64,000 nucleotides of DNA from Volutella citrinella (GCA_034401135.1 JAWZSP010000010.1:558001-622000); one strand, 5' to 3'. Positions 22,332-33,146 are shown, counted from the first letter of the stretch. Program-made: numbers and translations. The notes: generated by a model not told the origin, from the letters alone.

Positions 22332-23166
22332 ACTCATACTACGGAGTGGCTTATTGCTAATTCTTTGACTGCATCCTACTACTTTTCTGCGTCTTTCTAA
22401 GAATGCCTACTTCGAGCGGTAACTTGTCCCCAAAAACGCCAAATCCTCGCGACAAACGTGAGAAAAGAAGTTAGCACCAAGCATATACTAAACCCCTAGC
22501 CTAGACTATGTATTACTTGTTCACCTCTAACGAACGAAATGATGCGGAGCAGTCGCTTCGCCATCCCGCCTCCTCGATCGTCTATATATGAACCCCTCCC
22601 AACAGTCCCGTAGGCTAGAGTTCCACCTCTTGGAAAATGATAGCGCCTGACTACCCATGCGCATGGTCGCTCGACGATCGATGTACCCAAGTGTCAGCTG
22701 TTAATCGTTCCAGTAATAGCTGCTTATTTTGTGCTGGGACTTACTGCAGTTGCTGACTGCTCTGGCCACTCAATCCATCGAGGTGCTCAAGCCAGGTAGA
22801 CATGTGGGCTTCGAAATTCTGAAGGGCGTCCATCGTCGGAAATAAAGACAAACGGTAAACAACGGATGATCAGGTGGGCGTGCTTGAATGCCGACAAGTG
22901 GTGAACGTGCAGACGCCCGAGTCTTTGCCGTTTATAGAGGAGATGCGGCCAGCCCTATATAGGCGGACGATACCTGCGCAAACGCCTATTCGTTAGCGGT
23001 TGGAGAGGTGGCGTGCATGGTCAGGCCCGCCCACAGCCAACATGGATTGCGTGCCACAGGACGACGAAGCAAGTGGCAGTGGAGAGAATGATCTCGCTAT
23101 CCGTCCGCACCTGTGACAGGTCAGCAAGGGTCCGGGGGGGCCCTGGAGCAGGCGCTACCAGGCCTA
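22332..23166. other. No recognisable gene
   Basis: Only short frames on both strands; no repeats recognised. Confidence 0.35.
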
Positions 23167-23646
23167 CGATTCCCGGACAAAAGTGTCGAGGCACCCCGCA
23201 ATTCCCACCTTAAATCCGGAAAAGCCTCTATAAACACTCCTTTATATCTCGCTTAGCAATATATTTTAAAACTTAAAAAAATTACTATATATAGATTATT
23301 GATTAAAGTTTATTATATTAATTATTAAGCATTTTTATTAAATATTTATCTTATAAAAAGTTAATAAAATAAAGCTTTAATTTCTACTTATTTTCTTATT
23401 CCCTATAAGTCCACTATAACTCACTGTAATAACAAGTTAAGATTTTATCTTGATTTTAAAAATTTATATAAAATCGGGGTTTAAATATATACTTTTTAAA
23501 AAAAATAATAATAAATACTTTAAGTATTTAAAAAGCTATAACTAAGTTCTTGGAATTTTTATAAGCCTATATTGCTCTTCAATTAGTGTTTAAAAGGCTA
23601 GCATTTTGGTAAGTGGGCCTGCCTCGACACTTTTGTCCCCCCACTG
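23167..23646. mobile_element. Non-autonomous mariner/pogo-type element, 480 bp
   Basis: A perfect 19-bp inverted repeat (GGACAAAAGTGTCGAGGCA at 23175-23193; its complement at 23620-23638) encloses a very AT-rich interior (about 23220-23600). Eight bases outside each repeat lies a TA (23165-23166 and 23647-23648), and the right end reads CAGTGGGGGGACAAAAG inward, the CAGT start typical of Tc1/mariner-pogo ends. The left outer eight bases (CGATTCCC) have diverged. There is no coding capacity, so it is a MITE-like or internally deleted copy; the interior composition suggests RIP. Confidence 0.7.
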
Positions 23647-24375
23647 TAGGAGCCGTATGGGCCGCTGTGATGTCGAGCCGTCCGGTGGGTTTCCGGTGGC
23701 AGGCCGGCCGTTTGCTTGGTCTCCCTCGTCTTCGGATAGACCCACCTGGGACTGGGCAAGCATGATTGTTTCGCCCATGTATTGTTTTAGGCGGGGATGG
23801 ATGGATAAGGGCCGCTGGTCTTGCGAGATATTGTTTGGGGTGATGCAGAAGCAGAGTTCTGCTTTAGTAGACGAAGTGACAAGGCCGCGGTAGTTGGCTG
23901 CCCATGCAACCACCAGCGGAAATCATGATTAGCTTGCCTGCAGCCTGTACACAATGGAGACCACATTTGCAGAGCTGCAAGCACTCTACTGGTGTCTCGA
24001 CAGGCTCTCTCACGGAGGGCTGCTGATCCTGGGTAGAGTCCAGCGCTAGCGCCGAGCGCCTGTTGCGGGACGCGTGCTGCTCGTGACGCGCCTGAACTTG
24101 GGCCTGAGACACCAGCCACAGACCTCGCTACGATTTGCATAAACCCGTGTAGCACGAGGTAGTCGAAGCGATACCCAAAAGAAATGAGGTGCTTGATGCG
24201 ATGCACAAAAAGAATATCACTGGAGTGACTTTCACTGCTGGCAGTCGCTAACTCCCGAGGCAGAGCTGGAGTGGTCATTTGCTGGTGCACTCAGCTGGAT
24301 TCATTTACCGCCAGCCACCAGTCGATCGATTCGCATATATAAGCACCAAAAAAGAGAGCATGTCTACTCTATGAT
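23647..24375. other. No recognisable gene
   Basis: Open frames at 23787-24290 (minus) and 23606-23893 (plus) lack recognisable domains. Confidence 0.3.
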
Positions 24376-25038
24376 TCACTCGAAACTGATATAGTGCATA
24401 TCTGCGTACTCAAGCTTTTCCAACGGCATAGACTGTAGCAGTGAGGCAGTATCCCTCGCTCCACACAACTCCAGAAGTCTAGTAAATGACCGTTGTGTTT
24501 CCTGGGTTGGGCTTGCTGGAAATCTTCTTAGCTTCTCTTCGGCACTTGGAATAGTTTTATGCTTACGGTTGTTCGAGTTTTGGTCAAGTTTCACGTGAAT
24601 GACGAAGCCGACCATCTCGCTCACCATGCTTAAACCTCTGTCCTCGCCGATGCAGCGCTTCGCTTTCACCAGCAGGGGGCGGCTCCTCATAAATCTCCTG
24701 GTTGTGAACCCCCCCCTCAACTTTCCCACCAAGTCGCTCACATCGATGCCGCGCTTCATGTCGAGCCGCGCGTCTGCTTCGCCAGCAGAATCAATCTCCT
24801 GGCTCCGTTTATCCGCTTCATCGACCCCCTGACTCTCTTGGTACCCATCGTTTCGATTCGTGGTCCTGGTGATGCTGTTCTTAATTACCCGCGGGCGGGT
24901 TATCGAAGGCTGTAGGAATACGCGTGTGTGAAAAGACGATGCCGTTGAGACTATTATAGCACGCGGCACTCCAGTGAAGGACGCTTGGCTTAGCGCGAAG
25001 TCGGCAAAACTGATGAGTTCAGCTAGCCCACAGCGCAC
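24376..25038 (-). CDS. Hypothetical protein, C-terminal portion (up to 220 aa)
   Basis: Open frame ending in a stop at 24376 with protein-like C-terminal sequence: RSRPLLVKAKRCIGEDRGLS, EMVGFVIHVKLDQN, SFTRLLELCGARDTASLLQS and LEKLEYADMHYISFE. No ATG lies near the 5' end; the frame starts after a TGA at about 25066, and the first internal ATG (MKRGIDVSDLVGKL) would give about 128 residues. Either the true start is in a lost or unseen upstream exon, or the gene is truncated. No known family. Confidence 0.35.
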   Translation of the reverse strand: MRCGLAELISFADFALSQASFTGVPRAIIVSTASSFHTRVFLQPSITRPRVIKNSITRTTNRNDGYQESQGVDEADKRSQEIDSAGEADARLDMKRGIDVSDLVGKLRGGFTTRRFMRSRPLLVKAKRCIGEDRGLSMVSEMVGFVIHVKLDQNSNNRKHKTIPSAEEKLRRFPASPTQETQRSFTRLLELCGARDTASLLQSMPLEKLEYADMHYISFE

Positions 25039-26789
25039 TGATATACACTCACTCTGATCAAGGGATCAGGTGCATGCTTCCCTCGAATGGGTGCCAAGCC
25101 TGAACAGCTTCCTCAGGTGGTGCGGCAGGGATTACGACAACTTCAGCCTAGCTTGGAATGCTTTCCTTTTTTTTCGTGTGTATGGGGGCGCGAGGGACGC
25201 GTCACAAGCCACCTGCAGAAGGGCAATTGCGCATGCACGCGATACCCAAAAGAGTACGGAGGTAATCGGTATGGACGCCATCGTGCAGCCAGTACAAATG
25301 ACGTGGATACAAATGACGTGAGAGCCGAAGATTGGATACGGGCATCATGGGTTGAAGCGCAAGCCAGATATCATGCGCCCCGGGTCCCGATCCGCGCGCC
25401 CCGGTGCCACCGTACTGCATATCCCTTGCTAGTGACTAATTACAATGGATTTCAGCCTCCTTGTATCAATGTGACGCCAGGGTACCCACGAGCGTCGATG
25501 GCCGTCCGAACGACGTCGTGATAACCGCCCCGACCCTGCAGAAATTTGCTACCGATGCCTTGCGAGTTAGCGCCGTCCCCGACATCACGGACTCGACGCG
25601 CCAGCTCTCCTCGCCCGATGCCCTACCCAACGGAACCCGCCCGACCTCTTGAAGGCCGTATCTCAAAATGTAGAAAATTGAATCATATGATAATGAGATG
25701 GAAGCAACATCAAGCTTATTCACTGATATGATTGCCGTCAACCATAGCCTTCACCACCAACAGGCAAGCACCCACACGTGGCGGGCTTTGTCTCAGTTGA
25801 CGCCTCAAACCCTTGGCTACTGACAGTTTCATGAACATGTGCGTGCTGTTGCCGGCGACTAAGGGGTGCCACCAGTCGAGTCTTGGCGGCATTAACGGAA
25901 GGAGGCTAGTGCATCTGCAACAGCTGACTCTTTCACGCTCTGTAGCAAGCCGGTGCTGTCTAGAGCCGTGTGTGGCCAACACGAAGTCTTGCCATGAAAA
26001 GCGTCCCCGCCATGTCCTTTGTACTTTCGGGACGGCTCGGACACGCCGAATGTCCAGAGGACGAATTGGTCTGCTGATCTAGCTCTACGCAAGGACAGAC
26101 TTCCCCGCCTGTAACCCTGTGTGGACACTTGGCTGGCTGTCACCTATTGTCCTGGGCAGTGCGAAGTGCAAGTCACGATTTCATCTCTTCCCGGTGAACA
26201 AAACTCGACGGGAAACAATGAAATTATTTGACGTCTTCTCCTATCGCAGTTTTCCCTGACATCATATGTTGCACGTCTGCAAAAACACTGCCCATGGGCC
26301 GGTGGCGCTACCCCAACGCACTGACCAATGAGTTGGCACACTTCAACAGGACTCACGGACGAACAGGGCCCAGCAGGACGAAAGATTGCTCATCAGTAGA
26401 GGCCACAAGGGAGCAAGTCGCCTCTTGGGAAGTACGGGGCCGTCGCATCGTATCGCCTCCGCCGGTTCGTGATAGCTAGGCGACGTGATTGGACAAACGA
26501 GACTATTGCGTACTACCCCTTAGAGACGGACACCTCAAAACAACAAACTAGCAGTCTCAGAACGGGGCGCAGCCCACCGAAAAGATGCCGACACCCATTC
26601 ATAAGACGCCTGGTCTCCCGAGGAGGAATACTCGTCCACATTTTCTGTTTTCTTGTTCATCGCAGTTCTTCTCTATCTCGGTACCCCCGCCTCTGCAAGC
26701 TGGAGGGTCAATCTGCGCCCGATTTTCGCTACCGCTCATCATTCTTCTGGGGTGTATTTTTGGAAAGGGGGAAGACTGGAATTTATTCC
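25039..26789. other. No recognisable gene
   Basis: Short to medium frames on both strands without domains; the right part (26469-26789) is open in the methyltransferase frame but not homologous to it. Confidence 0.3.
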
Positions 26790-27441
26790 CTCTTTGCTGT
26801 TCGACAGTTCGATATTGAAGAGGATTCTTGGGCTCCCTTGATGACCGATTGCGATATGATTCATATGAGAATGCTCTTAGGGAGCCTGCAGGCGGATAAA
26901 TGGGCCGACACGTATCGCAAGATTTTCGAGTAAGTCTGATGGAAGACGAACTGATCGTATCTCCGACTGTTCTGCAGCCATCTTGCTCCCGGTTTAGGCC
27001 GTATTGAGCACACAGAAGTTGACTGGACGCCTTGTTGGGATGACGACAATACAAAGCCAGCCGAATCAGCCTACCAGGTGTGGTCAGACAGATTCTTCTC
27101 CGGGATGGACGAATTCGGCCGCACGGCTAGAGTGTGCCCCGCTCAAACAAGGCAAATGCTAGAAGCAGCAGGCTTTGTAGACGTCAGAGAGTCTATTGTG
27201 AAGGCATACGCCAATCCGTGTACAACCGATCGCCGCGAAAGGGAGATCGCCCAATGGTTTAACATGGCCCTGAGCCAAAGCTTGGAATCCCTTAGTCTCA
27301 TGCCGTTCATTGAGAAATTGGGATGGAGCTGGCAGATGTCCACGACCTTTGCGAGAGAGCCAAGAAGGAGATATGCACACTTCGTCATCAGATGTATTGC
27401 CGAATGTGGGTTGCTCTATGCTCGATTGCAGTTGCGCATTT
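26790..27441 (+). pseudogene. LaeA-like (UMTA) methyltransferase, truncated and frameshifted
   Basis: Exon 1 ends FDIEEDSW ... [20 protein letters not shown]; a 48-bp intron (26930-26977, GTAAGT...TGCAG) is followed by HLAPGLGRIEHTEVDWTPCW, SDRFFSGMDEFGRTARVC, MLEAAGFVDVRE, REREIAQWFNMALSQSLESL and MPFIEKLGWS. This is the C-terminal two thirds of the fungal UMTA/LaeA-like class I SAM methyltransferases. The upstream half with the SAM-binding GxGxG motif is missing: homology stops near 26790. At about 27332 the frame slips and continues as ADVHDLCERAKKEICTLRHQ in another frame, so the C-terminus is also broken. Such enzymes are linked to secondary-metabolite regulation, but this copy is dead. 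Confidence 0.7.
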
Positions 27442-27929
27442 AACTGATACGTCTCATGCAGTTACGTTTGGACAGGGCGGAGACCACGATAAGAGGGTTC
27501 TAGACTTGAGTCGAGAGTCAACCCGTAGCAGTTTGATCAATGTAGATGTGATATGAGCTATGATGAAGGATGGCATCTTCCATTCATGAACCTATGTAGT
27601 TCGGCGAGGAGAGACTTAAAGCTACGGTTTCCTGAAATCGGAATGCATCTGAATTCTCGAGTACAGTACAATTTGCTCAGATGGAAGGCGTCCCGCACAA
27701 GCACGCCGCTTCTTGCACGACCACGTCCCAGGAAGAGCCGCTACCCAGCTCGCGCTCCAGCAGCCAGCCCATCAGAGATCCACCAACCGTGCCTCTTCGG
27801 ACTGTCCCTTCGCCTTTCCTTACGGAAAATGGCTCCTCAAGCCCGAGAAAGTCGACAAGTGGCCTCTTGGCGCATGTGTCATCGCATCGCCACACTCCGT
27901 TGCGAAGGGTTCGCCGAATAACCCCGCGT
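27442..27929. other. No assignable gene
   Basis: Overlapping open frames on + (27681-28280) are Pro/Ser-rich without a family. The right part is antisense to the SNF2 relic. Confidence 0.3.
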
Positions 27930-29165
27930 GCTATTCACCATATCCGATGTCGACGCGATCCGCTGCACTTCCGTGTACAGACATTCAACCTTTCGGGGCA
28001 GGCCATTTACGGGTTCCAGAACGGATCCATGATGATGACGCAGGACGCCGCCGTCAGATTCAGCCCTGCGTTGACCACCTCCTCCGTCTTCTCGGGCAGA
28101 TTGAGGATAGGCTTCCCGTCAAGTTCTGCATTCTTTGTTCGTCGCAGCATGATGGCCTTGAGGAGGGCTCGAAGTCTCTTCATGGCCACGCTCTCTGAGT
28201 CGCCGTTTTGGCCGAAGAGAGTGCCAAATGTCTGCAACAGGGTGGCATCGTTAGCTCTGAAACCCAATGAAATGGTGTAATCCCAAACGAACTTGTCCGA
28301 ATCCCTTAGAAGTATTGTACGGTCTGATCTGGAGGAACTTGACTAACGGAAAAAGCTCCAGCAGGCAATTTATTATCAGAGTTCCTATCAAGCACTATCG
28401 ATACGTTGCCTTAAGCGCGCAACAGGCTTTGGAGGTTTGGGTATTCCTGTTCTTGATGCATTGGGCCTCGTCGAGAATCACTCGATAAAATTTCGCCTTT
28501 TGCGGATGAAGAAGCGGGCATTTAGCTGCGAGGCTTCCGTCGATGTTGCGGTCCTGCTTGTCCTTCTCCCACCGCTTCAGCTCCGATGCAACAGTGCCGT
28601 ACGTAGTGAGGACAACATCGAACTTCAAAAGGTCGTCCGTCATCGCCTTCTTCTTGTAGTAGACGAACACCGATAGCTTGTGCGAGAGATTCGTCTTCGT
28701 CATAATCTCCTTCCACTATCTCATCAGAGCCACTAGGCCAACTATTAAGGTGGTCTTCCTACATGTCAGTATGTAAATACACCTTGCAAAGAGACAGCCT
28801 ACCTTGGGACTAGACGTTGCCGGTCGGGAGATGAGCAGGGACAGGGTAGAGATCGTCTTGCCCAGACCTATGTTATCCGCCAGGATGCCGCCTTTGTTGG
28901 GGCTCTCCTCCATTTTCTTCATCCAGGTCAGGGCAACCTCTTCGTGAGGATAGAGTGGCTGCTTCAAGCCGGTAGGCGTTCCGTCCCCGTTCCTCTCTGG
29001 GATGTCTATGTCGAGACGGATTCTTGGATGGTAGGAAGTGTCCTTAAAGTCTGTAACCCGCGAAGGCAGTGGACTACCAACCGCCTTCAGGTCACCGGCA
29101 TAGGACACAACGCTCCTTTCGCAGATGACATCTAACGGACCTGCGATGTCCCAGGGGAAACGCCC
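27930..29165 (-). pseudogene. SNF2-family (RAD5/HLTF-like) DNA-dependent ATPase, RIP-mutated pseudogene
   Basis: In order on the minus strand: LKQPLYPHEEVALTWMKKME, motif I GGILADNIGLGKTIS, a 49-bp intron (GTAGGC...CATGTAG), KTTLIVGLVALMR, DVVLTTYGTVASELK, motif II VILDEAQCIKN, degenerate motif III CLIGTLIIN, LKAIMLRRTKN, and NLTAASCVIIMDPFWNP; a scrambled motif VI lies near 27940. A TAG (28714-28716) replaces Gln before WKEI, another TAG replaces Trp before CLIGT, and canonical D, M, T and M residues in motifs I and III have become N, I, I and I. These are C-to-T or G-to-A changes at CpA/TpG. Segments between motifs III and V, and V and VI, are deleted. The family remodels chromatin or repairs DNA; this copy cannot. 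Confidence 0.8.
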
Positions 29166-29718
29166 GCAAGACCCAGACGGGCTTTTCGGAAAGGTGGTGG
29201 GAGTTGCCTGGAACCCATGACCATGTTGTGCCTAGGGCGGGTTCCAAGGCCAGAGGAATCTGGTTGTTTGTCATGTCCGTGAACGCAGTGGACTCCGACT
29301 CGAATGGCGGTAAGCCTTGGCTTGGGTTTAGCTCCGCCACCTATTCCGGCTGCGGAGCTCTTTTCGTTCGTCGGTAACAAGCGATGAAAGTGGTGTCGAA
29401 ATCGTCATCGTCCCTGGTTAGTCGCGTCAGCGGGAAAAGAACAGACACCGGGGCACGATAGACGTGTGATCCTGGTGCTCTCTATTAGATTAGAGAATTA
29501 CAGAGATAGCTTAATCTTAAGTTTAAGATGATGCATAAGCTAAGGGCTAGGTTAGCAAAGCTCTACTACTTTCTTACACTTGCCCTAAGCCTTGATATAA
29601 CTATATTAAACTGCTTTCTATATATTATTTTAACTCTTATAAAGTATAGCTATAAAAACTCTTAAACTTATAGCTACTTCTTGCTCTTAACCCCTTACTT
29701 ATAGGAAGAATTACTACC
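29166..29718. other. Gene-free; AT-rich from about 29480
   Basis: Sequence left of 29480 may contain the decayed 5' end of the SNF2 gene. 29480-29718 is rich in TA and poor in CpA, as expected of RIP-mutated DNA. Confidence 0.4.
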
Positions 29719-29723
29719 TAAAG

Positions 29724-30164
29724 TGTCAGAACCTGACGCTAATGCACGGTGCCCGGACCTGCGGCATAACCGCCCGGGACGGAAGAACCAATGCCCCACC
29801 CACGTGACTACGGACCAATCAGAACAGGAGCGATGAACAAAGGAGCGACGGCGCTCCTGGAGCGCTGCGCTCCCTGACATACCGCGCTCCGCAAACAAAG
29901 GACAGGCAGTAGGCCACGTAACAAAGGACTAGACAAACTATATAGACCTGTGAAGAGTGCACATCTAGTATGGGCAGCTCTTCAGCTATCAATACAACTT
30001 GGTTACCTCAATCACCGCTACCTAGCAACCCTTGACTATCACCAGACGTGACAGCGACCCGTATCGGTCACTGCTCAGTAGTACCACCCTATCCGCTCTG
30101 CTAACATAAACCCCCAGTACTTTTGGTACAGGTTTACACAGTTAGGACCACTCCAATCGTCACA
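29724..30164 (+). mobile_element. Solo LTR, 441 bp, with 5-bp target-site duplication
   Basis: Begins TGTCAGAACCTGACG and ends AATCGTCACA (TG...CA). It is flanked by a perfect direct repeat TAAAG (29719-29723 and 30165-30169). It is homologous along its length to the element at 46187-46565: both share CAGCTATC-x-ATACAACTTGG, GACGTGACA, CCCCAGTAC and the CGTCACA end. No internal retrotransposon sequence follows, so it is a solo LTR left by recombination. Confidence 0.85.
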
Positions 30165-30549
30165 TAAAGCCTAGTAAAGACCTTATACTTAAGTAGCGAT
30201 TGTTATAAAACAAACTCAAGGCCTAGGTACTCCTTTCTAAAGTTCCTGTATACTAAAACAATTATTAACAATCTAAAAAGCAGCTCTTAAAACTCTATAT
30301 ATATATATATACTTTAACCTAGCTAAATACTAAGTAATATTAAAAGAGTTCTTACCTTATTTTAGTATAAATAAATTATAAAATACTTTTATTATTATTA
30401 ATACATTTACTATCTTGCTTCCTAGCTATCTAGTACTAGTAGATACTACTTAGTTATAGCTTAGTAATTTTTTCTTAATATTGTTCTACTTATAGTCTAT
30501 TATAAACTGCTTTAAGGCGTTTAATATCTTTTTTATTAACCTGTTCTCC
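30165..30549. other. AT-rich RIP-type sequence
   Basis: No gene. A (TA)n run at about 30297-30311. Composition contrasts with the adjacent LTR, which is less mutated. Confidence 0.5.
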
Positions 30550-30665
30550 TAAGGTTGCCCTGACCTAGATAAAGAAAATAGAGGAGGGCCCTAATAAAGG
30601 CGGCAACCTAGCGGATAACATAGGTCTAAGCAAGACGATCTCTACCCTGGCCCTGCTTATCTCCT
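30550..30665 (+). pseudogene. SNF2 ATPase motif-I fragment, heavily RIP-mutated second copy
   Basis: In one frame it reads VALT-stop-IKKIEEGPNKGG followed by NLADNIGLSKTISTLALLIS, directly alignable with VALTWMKKMEESPNKGG and ILADNIGLGKTISTL of the copy at 27930-29165, in inverted orientation. Differences include TGG to TAG, ATG to ATA twice and GGC to AGC, all G-to-A. No other SNF2 motifs are recognisable nearby. Confidence 0.75.
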
Positions 30666-30711
30666 AACTACTGCTATCTATATATAAACCTTAATATAAA
30701 CGATACTATTT

Positions 30712-31044
30712 TGTTGGTGAGAATGACAGGCCAAACAAACACCAGCCGTTGTCAGTGTCCCCTGCAGAAACCTGCCGTAGGGTAGCCGAACTTGGGCAAA
30801 AAGCGGAAAATTGCGTGACCTCCAGCAAGAGAACCTCGCAAGATGAACAAAATCTGAATTGACCAGCGGTCTGATCAGACAGAAATAAAGGAGTCCCTGA
30901 ACAGAAAAAGATTGAAGAGGGGGAAAAAATTCTTGTTGATCTAAAGCACTGAGCGAACCTGCTCCTTTTAAGCTACTGACCCAAACGCCCAATTGACCAA
31001 TCCAGCCCAACCACTAAATGCCAGTGTGATCCAGCCGCCACACA
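30712..31044. mobile_element. GC-normal insert within AT-rich DNA, possible solo LTR
   Basis: About 330 bp of ordinary composition inside AT-rich flanks. On + it begins TGTTGGTGAG and ends GCCACACA (TG...CA), but I find no convincing target-site duplication. Read from the right it begins TACAGTGTGTGGCGGC, which could alternatively be a TA-flanked DNA-transposon end. It looks younger than the surrounding RIP-mutated sequence. Confidence 0.3.
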
Positions 31045-31152
31045 CTGTATATAGAAAAATATATTAATAATATTATAGATCGCATTATTGACCCTAAAGT
31101 AGAGCTATAATAAAATCTTATAATAAATAATTACTAGATATTTTAAAATAAT

Positions 31153-32148
31153 ATGCTTGACTTTAATATATTTAGCTCCCTATTCTTAGTCTTATATAAG
31201 GCAGATACTAAGCAGCCCCTCTACTTAATAAGCTTTATCTACTAGCCTAGGGCCTATATCTAGGAGAAGATGTCTTTCACTTATAATATATTTAACAGGC
31301 TAATAAAAGAGTACTTACTAAGGTTTTAGTACAGGCAGAATAATAAGTTAGATATAATTAACACCCTCTAAAAGTACTAGTACAACTAGGGCAATTTTAA
31401 GGGCCCCTGTTACTATTATTAGAACATCTTTCTATAAGACTGTACTAAGGCATACTCTTACTACCCTAGCAAGTGCTTTAATTAGAATATTTTAAAATAT
31501 ATCTAGGTATTCCTATTTAATTCTTAGAGCATTATATTACTATACTTTTTGTATAAATACTAGTTCTTTTCTAGCACTAGCCTTATTAAGAAGAGGGGCC
31601 TGCTTAATAATTTTATTAAGAGGAAGCTTAACTAGATTATAAGTAATAAGCTAAGAGTTAGTGAGTTTTTAACTAATATTATAACTGACTTTGACTAGTT
31701 CTAGAACCAGCTTATAATCCTCCTTACGCAGGATACTCTGCTAATAGTAGTAGTAGCTATAGCACAGTGCCCTAATATCTAAGAAGCAATATGCTAGATC
31801 TACTAGATACTAGACGAGCACCAGGACCGCCTTAAGCTAAGGGGCATCTACTGTATGCAGCCCTTTAGCCACTACTTTAAGAAGGGCTCGTACTACTAGT
31901 ACTACGTGGCCGACTGGAGCTCGCTGATGCTGCCGCTGCGGATCCAGGCGTACGAGGAGCTGCGCGACCAGCGGGCGGCCGAGACGGAGGTGCCGGGCCA
32001 GCGGAAGCAGGGAGCCAAGAGTACTCCGGGTGGGAGTTCCAATTGCGGGAGCCAGGGGACGACGTGTGCGGGTGTCGCCTGTGCGGTGCCCGGCGTTGAT
32101 ACGTGCGGCACGGGTTGCGTTGCTTCGTGTGGGGGGGGGTTGCGGTAG
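31153..32148 (+). pseudogene. Unrecognised gene, RIP-mutated, one frame of 332 codons
   Basis: From an ATG at 31153 (MLDFNIFSSLFLVLYKADTK) one frame runs to 32148 interrupted by 19 stops, 16 TAG and 3 TAA, with no TGA and no frameshift through at least 31980. Between stops the sequence is protein-like: GLLNNFIKRKLN, LRVSEFLTNIITDFD, NQLIILLTQDTLLIVVVAIA, ILDEHQDRLKLRGIYCMQPF, then stop-free YYVADWSSLMLPLRIQAYEE. TAG/TAA without TGA is what TpG-to-TpA and CpA-to-TpA changes make from TGG, CAG and CAA. The last 250 bp is GC-rich. An alternative frame there ends in WEFQLREPGDDVCGCRLCG. No family recognised; it may belong to a subtelomeric or transposon-borne gene. Confidence 0.6.
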
Positions 32149-32576
32149 TGGTGGAGGAGCCGGTTGTGGAGGAGGAGGAGGTGGTGGTGGTGGAGGGGGA
32201 TAAATATGAGCCCTCGGACGGCAGTATCTTGAGTCTTGCCCTGATGTGTTGAAGCATTGTAGATCACGACCAGTCTTAGGCTACCCAATTCATGCCAAGT
32301 TATCCAGCCTTACATCTCTACTCTCTATGCATCTCTACTCTCTATTTATTGAACTCTATACATTGAACTCTCTACACATCACTACTCTCTATATATTGAG
32401 CTCCCTATACATTGACTGCTTACGTTGAGCTGCTGTCTTATTACAGCTGCGACTGTGTATAATTATTCACAAGGCACGCGATAAGATCGGAAATAGCGCG
32501 TGTAAACATTTTTTAACATTGGTACACTAGGCTTGATAGGTTGCAAAAGGGGTATAGGCTAGGCTTGAGACTCTCT
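32149..32576. other. Low-complexity and tandem-like sequence
   Basis: 32150-32200 is a GGT/GGA-rich run. 32310-32415 contains degenerate tandem copies of a unit around CATCTCTACTCTCTAT and ATTGAACTCTCTACAC. No gene. Confidence 0.5.
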
Positions 32577-33146
32577 CTAGTTTTTGAGAGGGGAGTATTG
32601 GTGATCCTGCCACTGGATGTTGGTGGGCGTATTGACTGTATAGTTGCCGTTGATGACAGGCATGAAGTTGCTGCAGGGGCCCGTAGGTCCAGGGCAAGCG
32701 AGAGGGATGGTGACGGATCCAGACCACATCCTGGAGTATCTGCAGCACGGTGTTAGAAGCTATCGTCTACGTTTATTTCACTGCCGGGTTCAAGAGCCAT
32801 ACCTAGTGTCATCGTCGTAGCAGGTCGTGTGGTAGACAGTGAGCTTCATCCGGCTGAACTCAAACTCGACGAGGTGGTCCCCGTCCTCGCAGACCCATCG
32901 GCCCCGCCTGTTGGGCTTGTTGCCAAAGCCGAAGCCGCACTGCAGGTTCTTGATGAGGCCGTCGTCGAGGAAGAAGCTGCCCCGCGTCGGGAAGCCCCCG
33001 TTTTCGGGGCTGCCGACGAATGCGTCAAAGTTGCGGACGACGAACTTGTCGCCCGTGGAGCAGTTTGGAAGCTGGCGGGGAGCGACCTCTGAGGGAGCAG
33101 CCATGGCCACGGGGAGGACGGCGAAGAGCAGGTGGCTGAAGCGCAT
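32577..33146 (-). CDS. Small secreted cysteine-containing protein, 168 aa
   Basis: Two exons (33146-32803 and 32739-32577) around a 63-bp intron with GTATGG/TGCAG ends; the split codon restores Arg. The ATG opens MRFSHLLFAVLPVAMAAPSE, a clear signal peptide with a cleavage-site-like AMA-AP, and RQLPNC soon after. The mature part has six cysteines (in NCSTGD, QCGFGF, WVCEDG, TTCYDD, LACPG and PCSNF), enough for three disulphides, and ends QWQDHQYSPLKN. No membrane span or GPI signal. A TATATA lies about 50 bp upstream of the ATG. The size, secretion signal and even Cys number fit an extracellular or effector-like protein; the function is unknown. It is intact although surrounded by RIP-mutated DNA. 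Confidence 0.8.
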
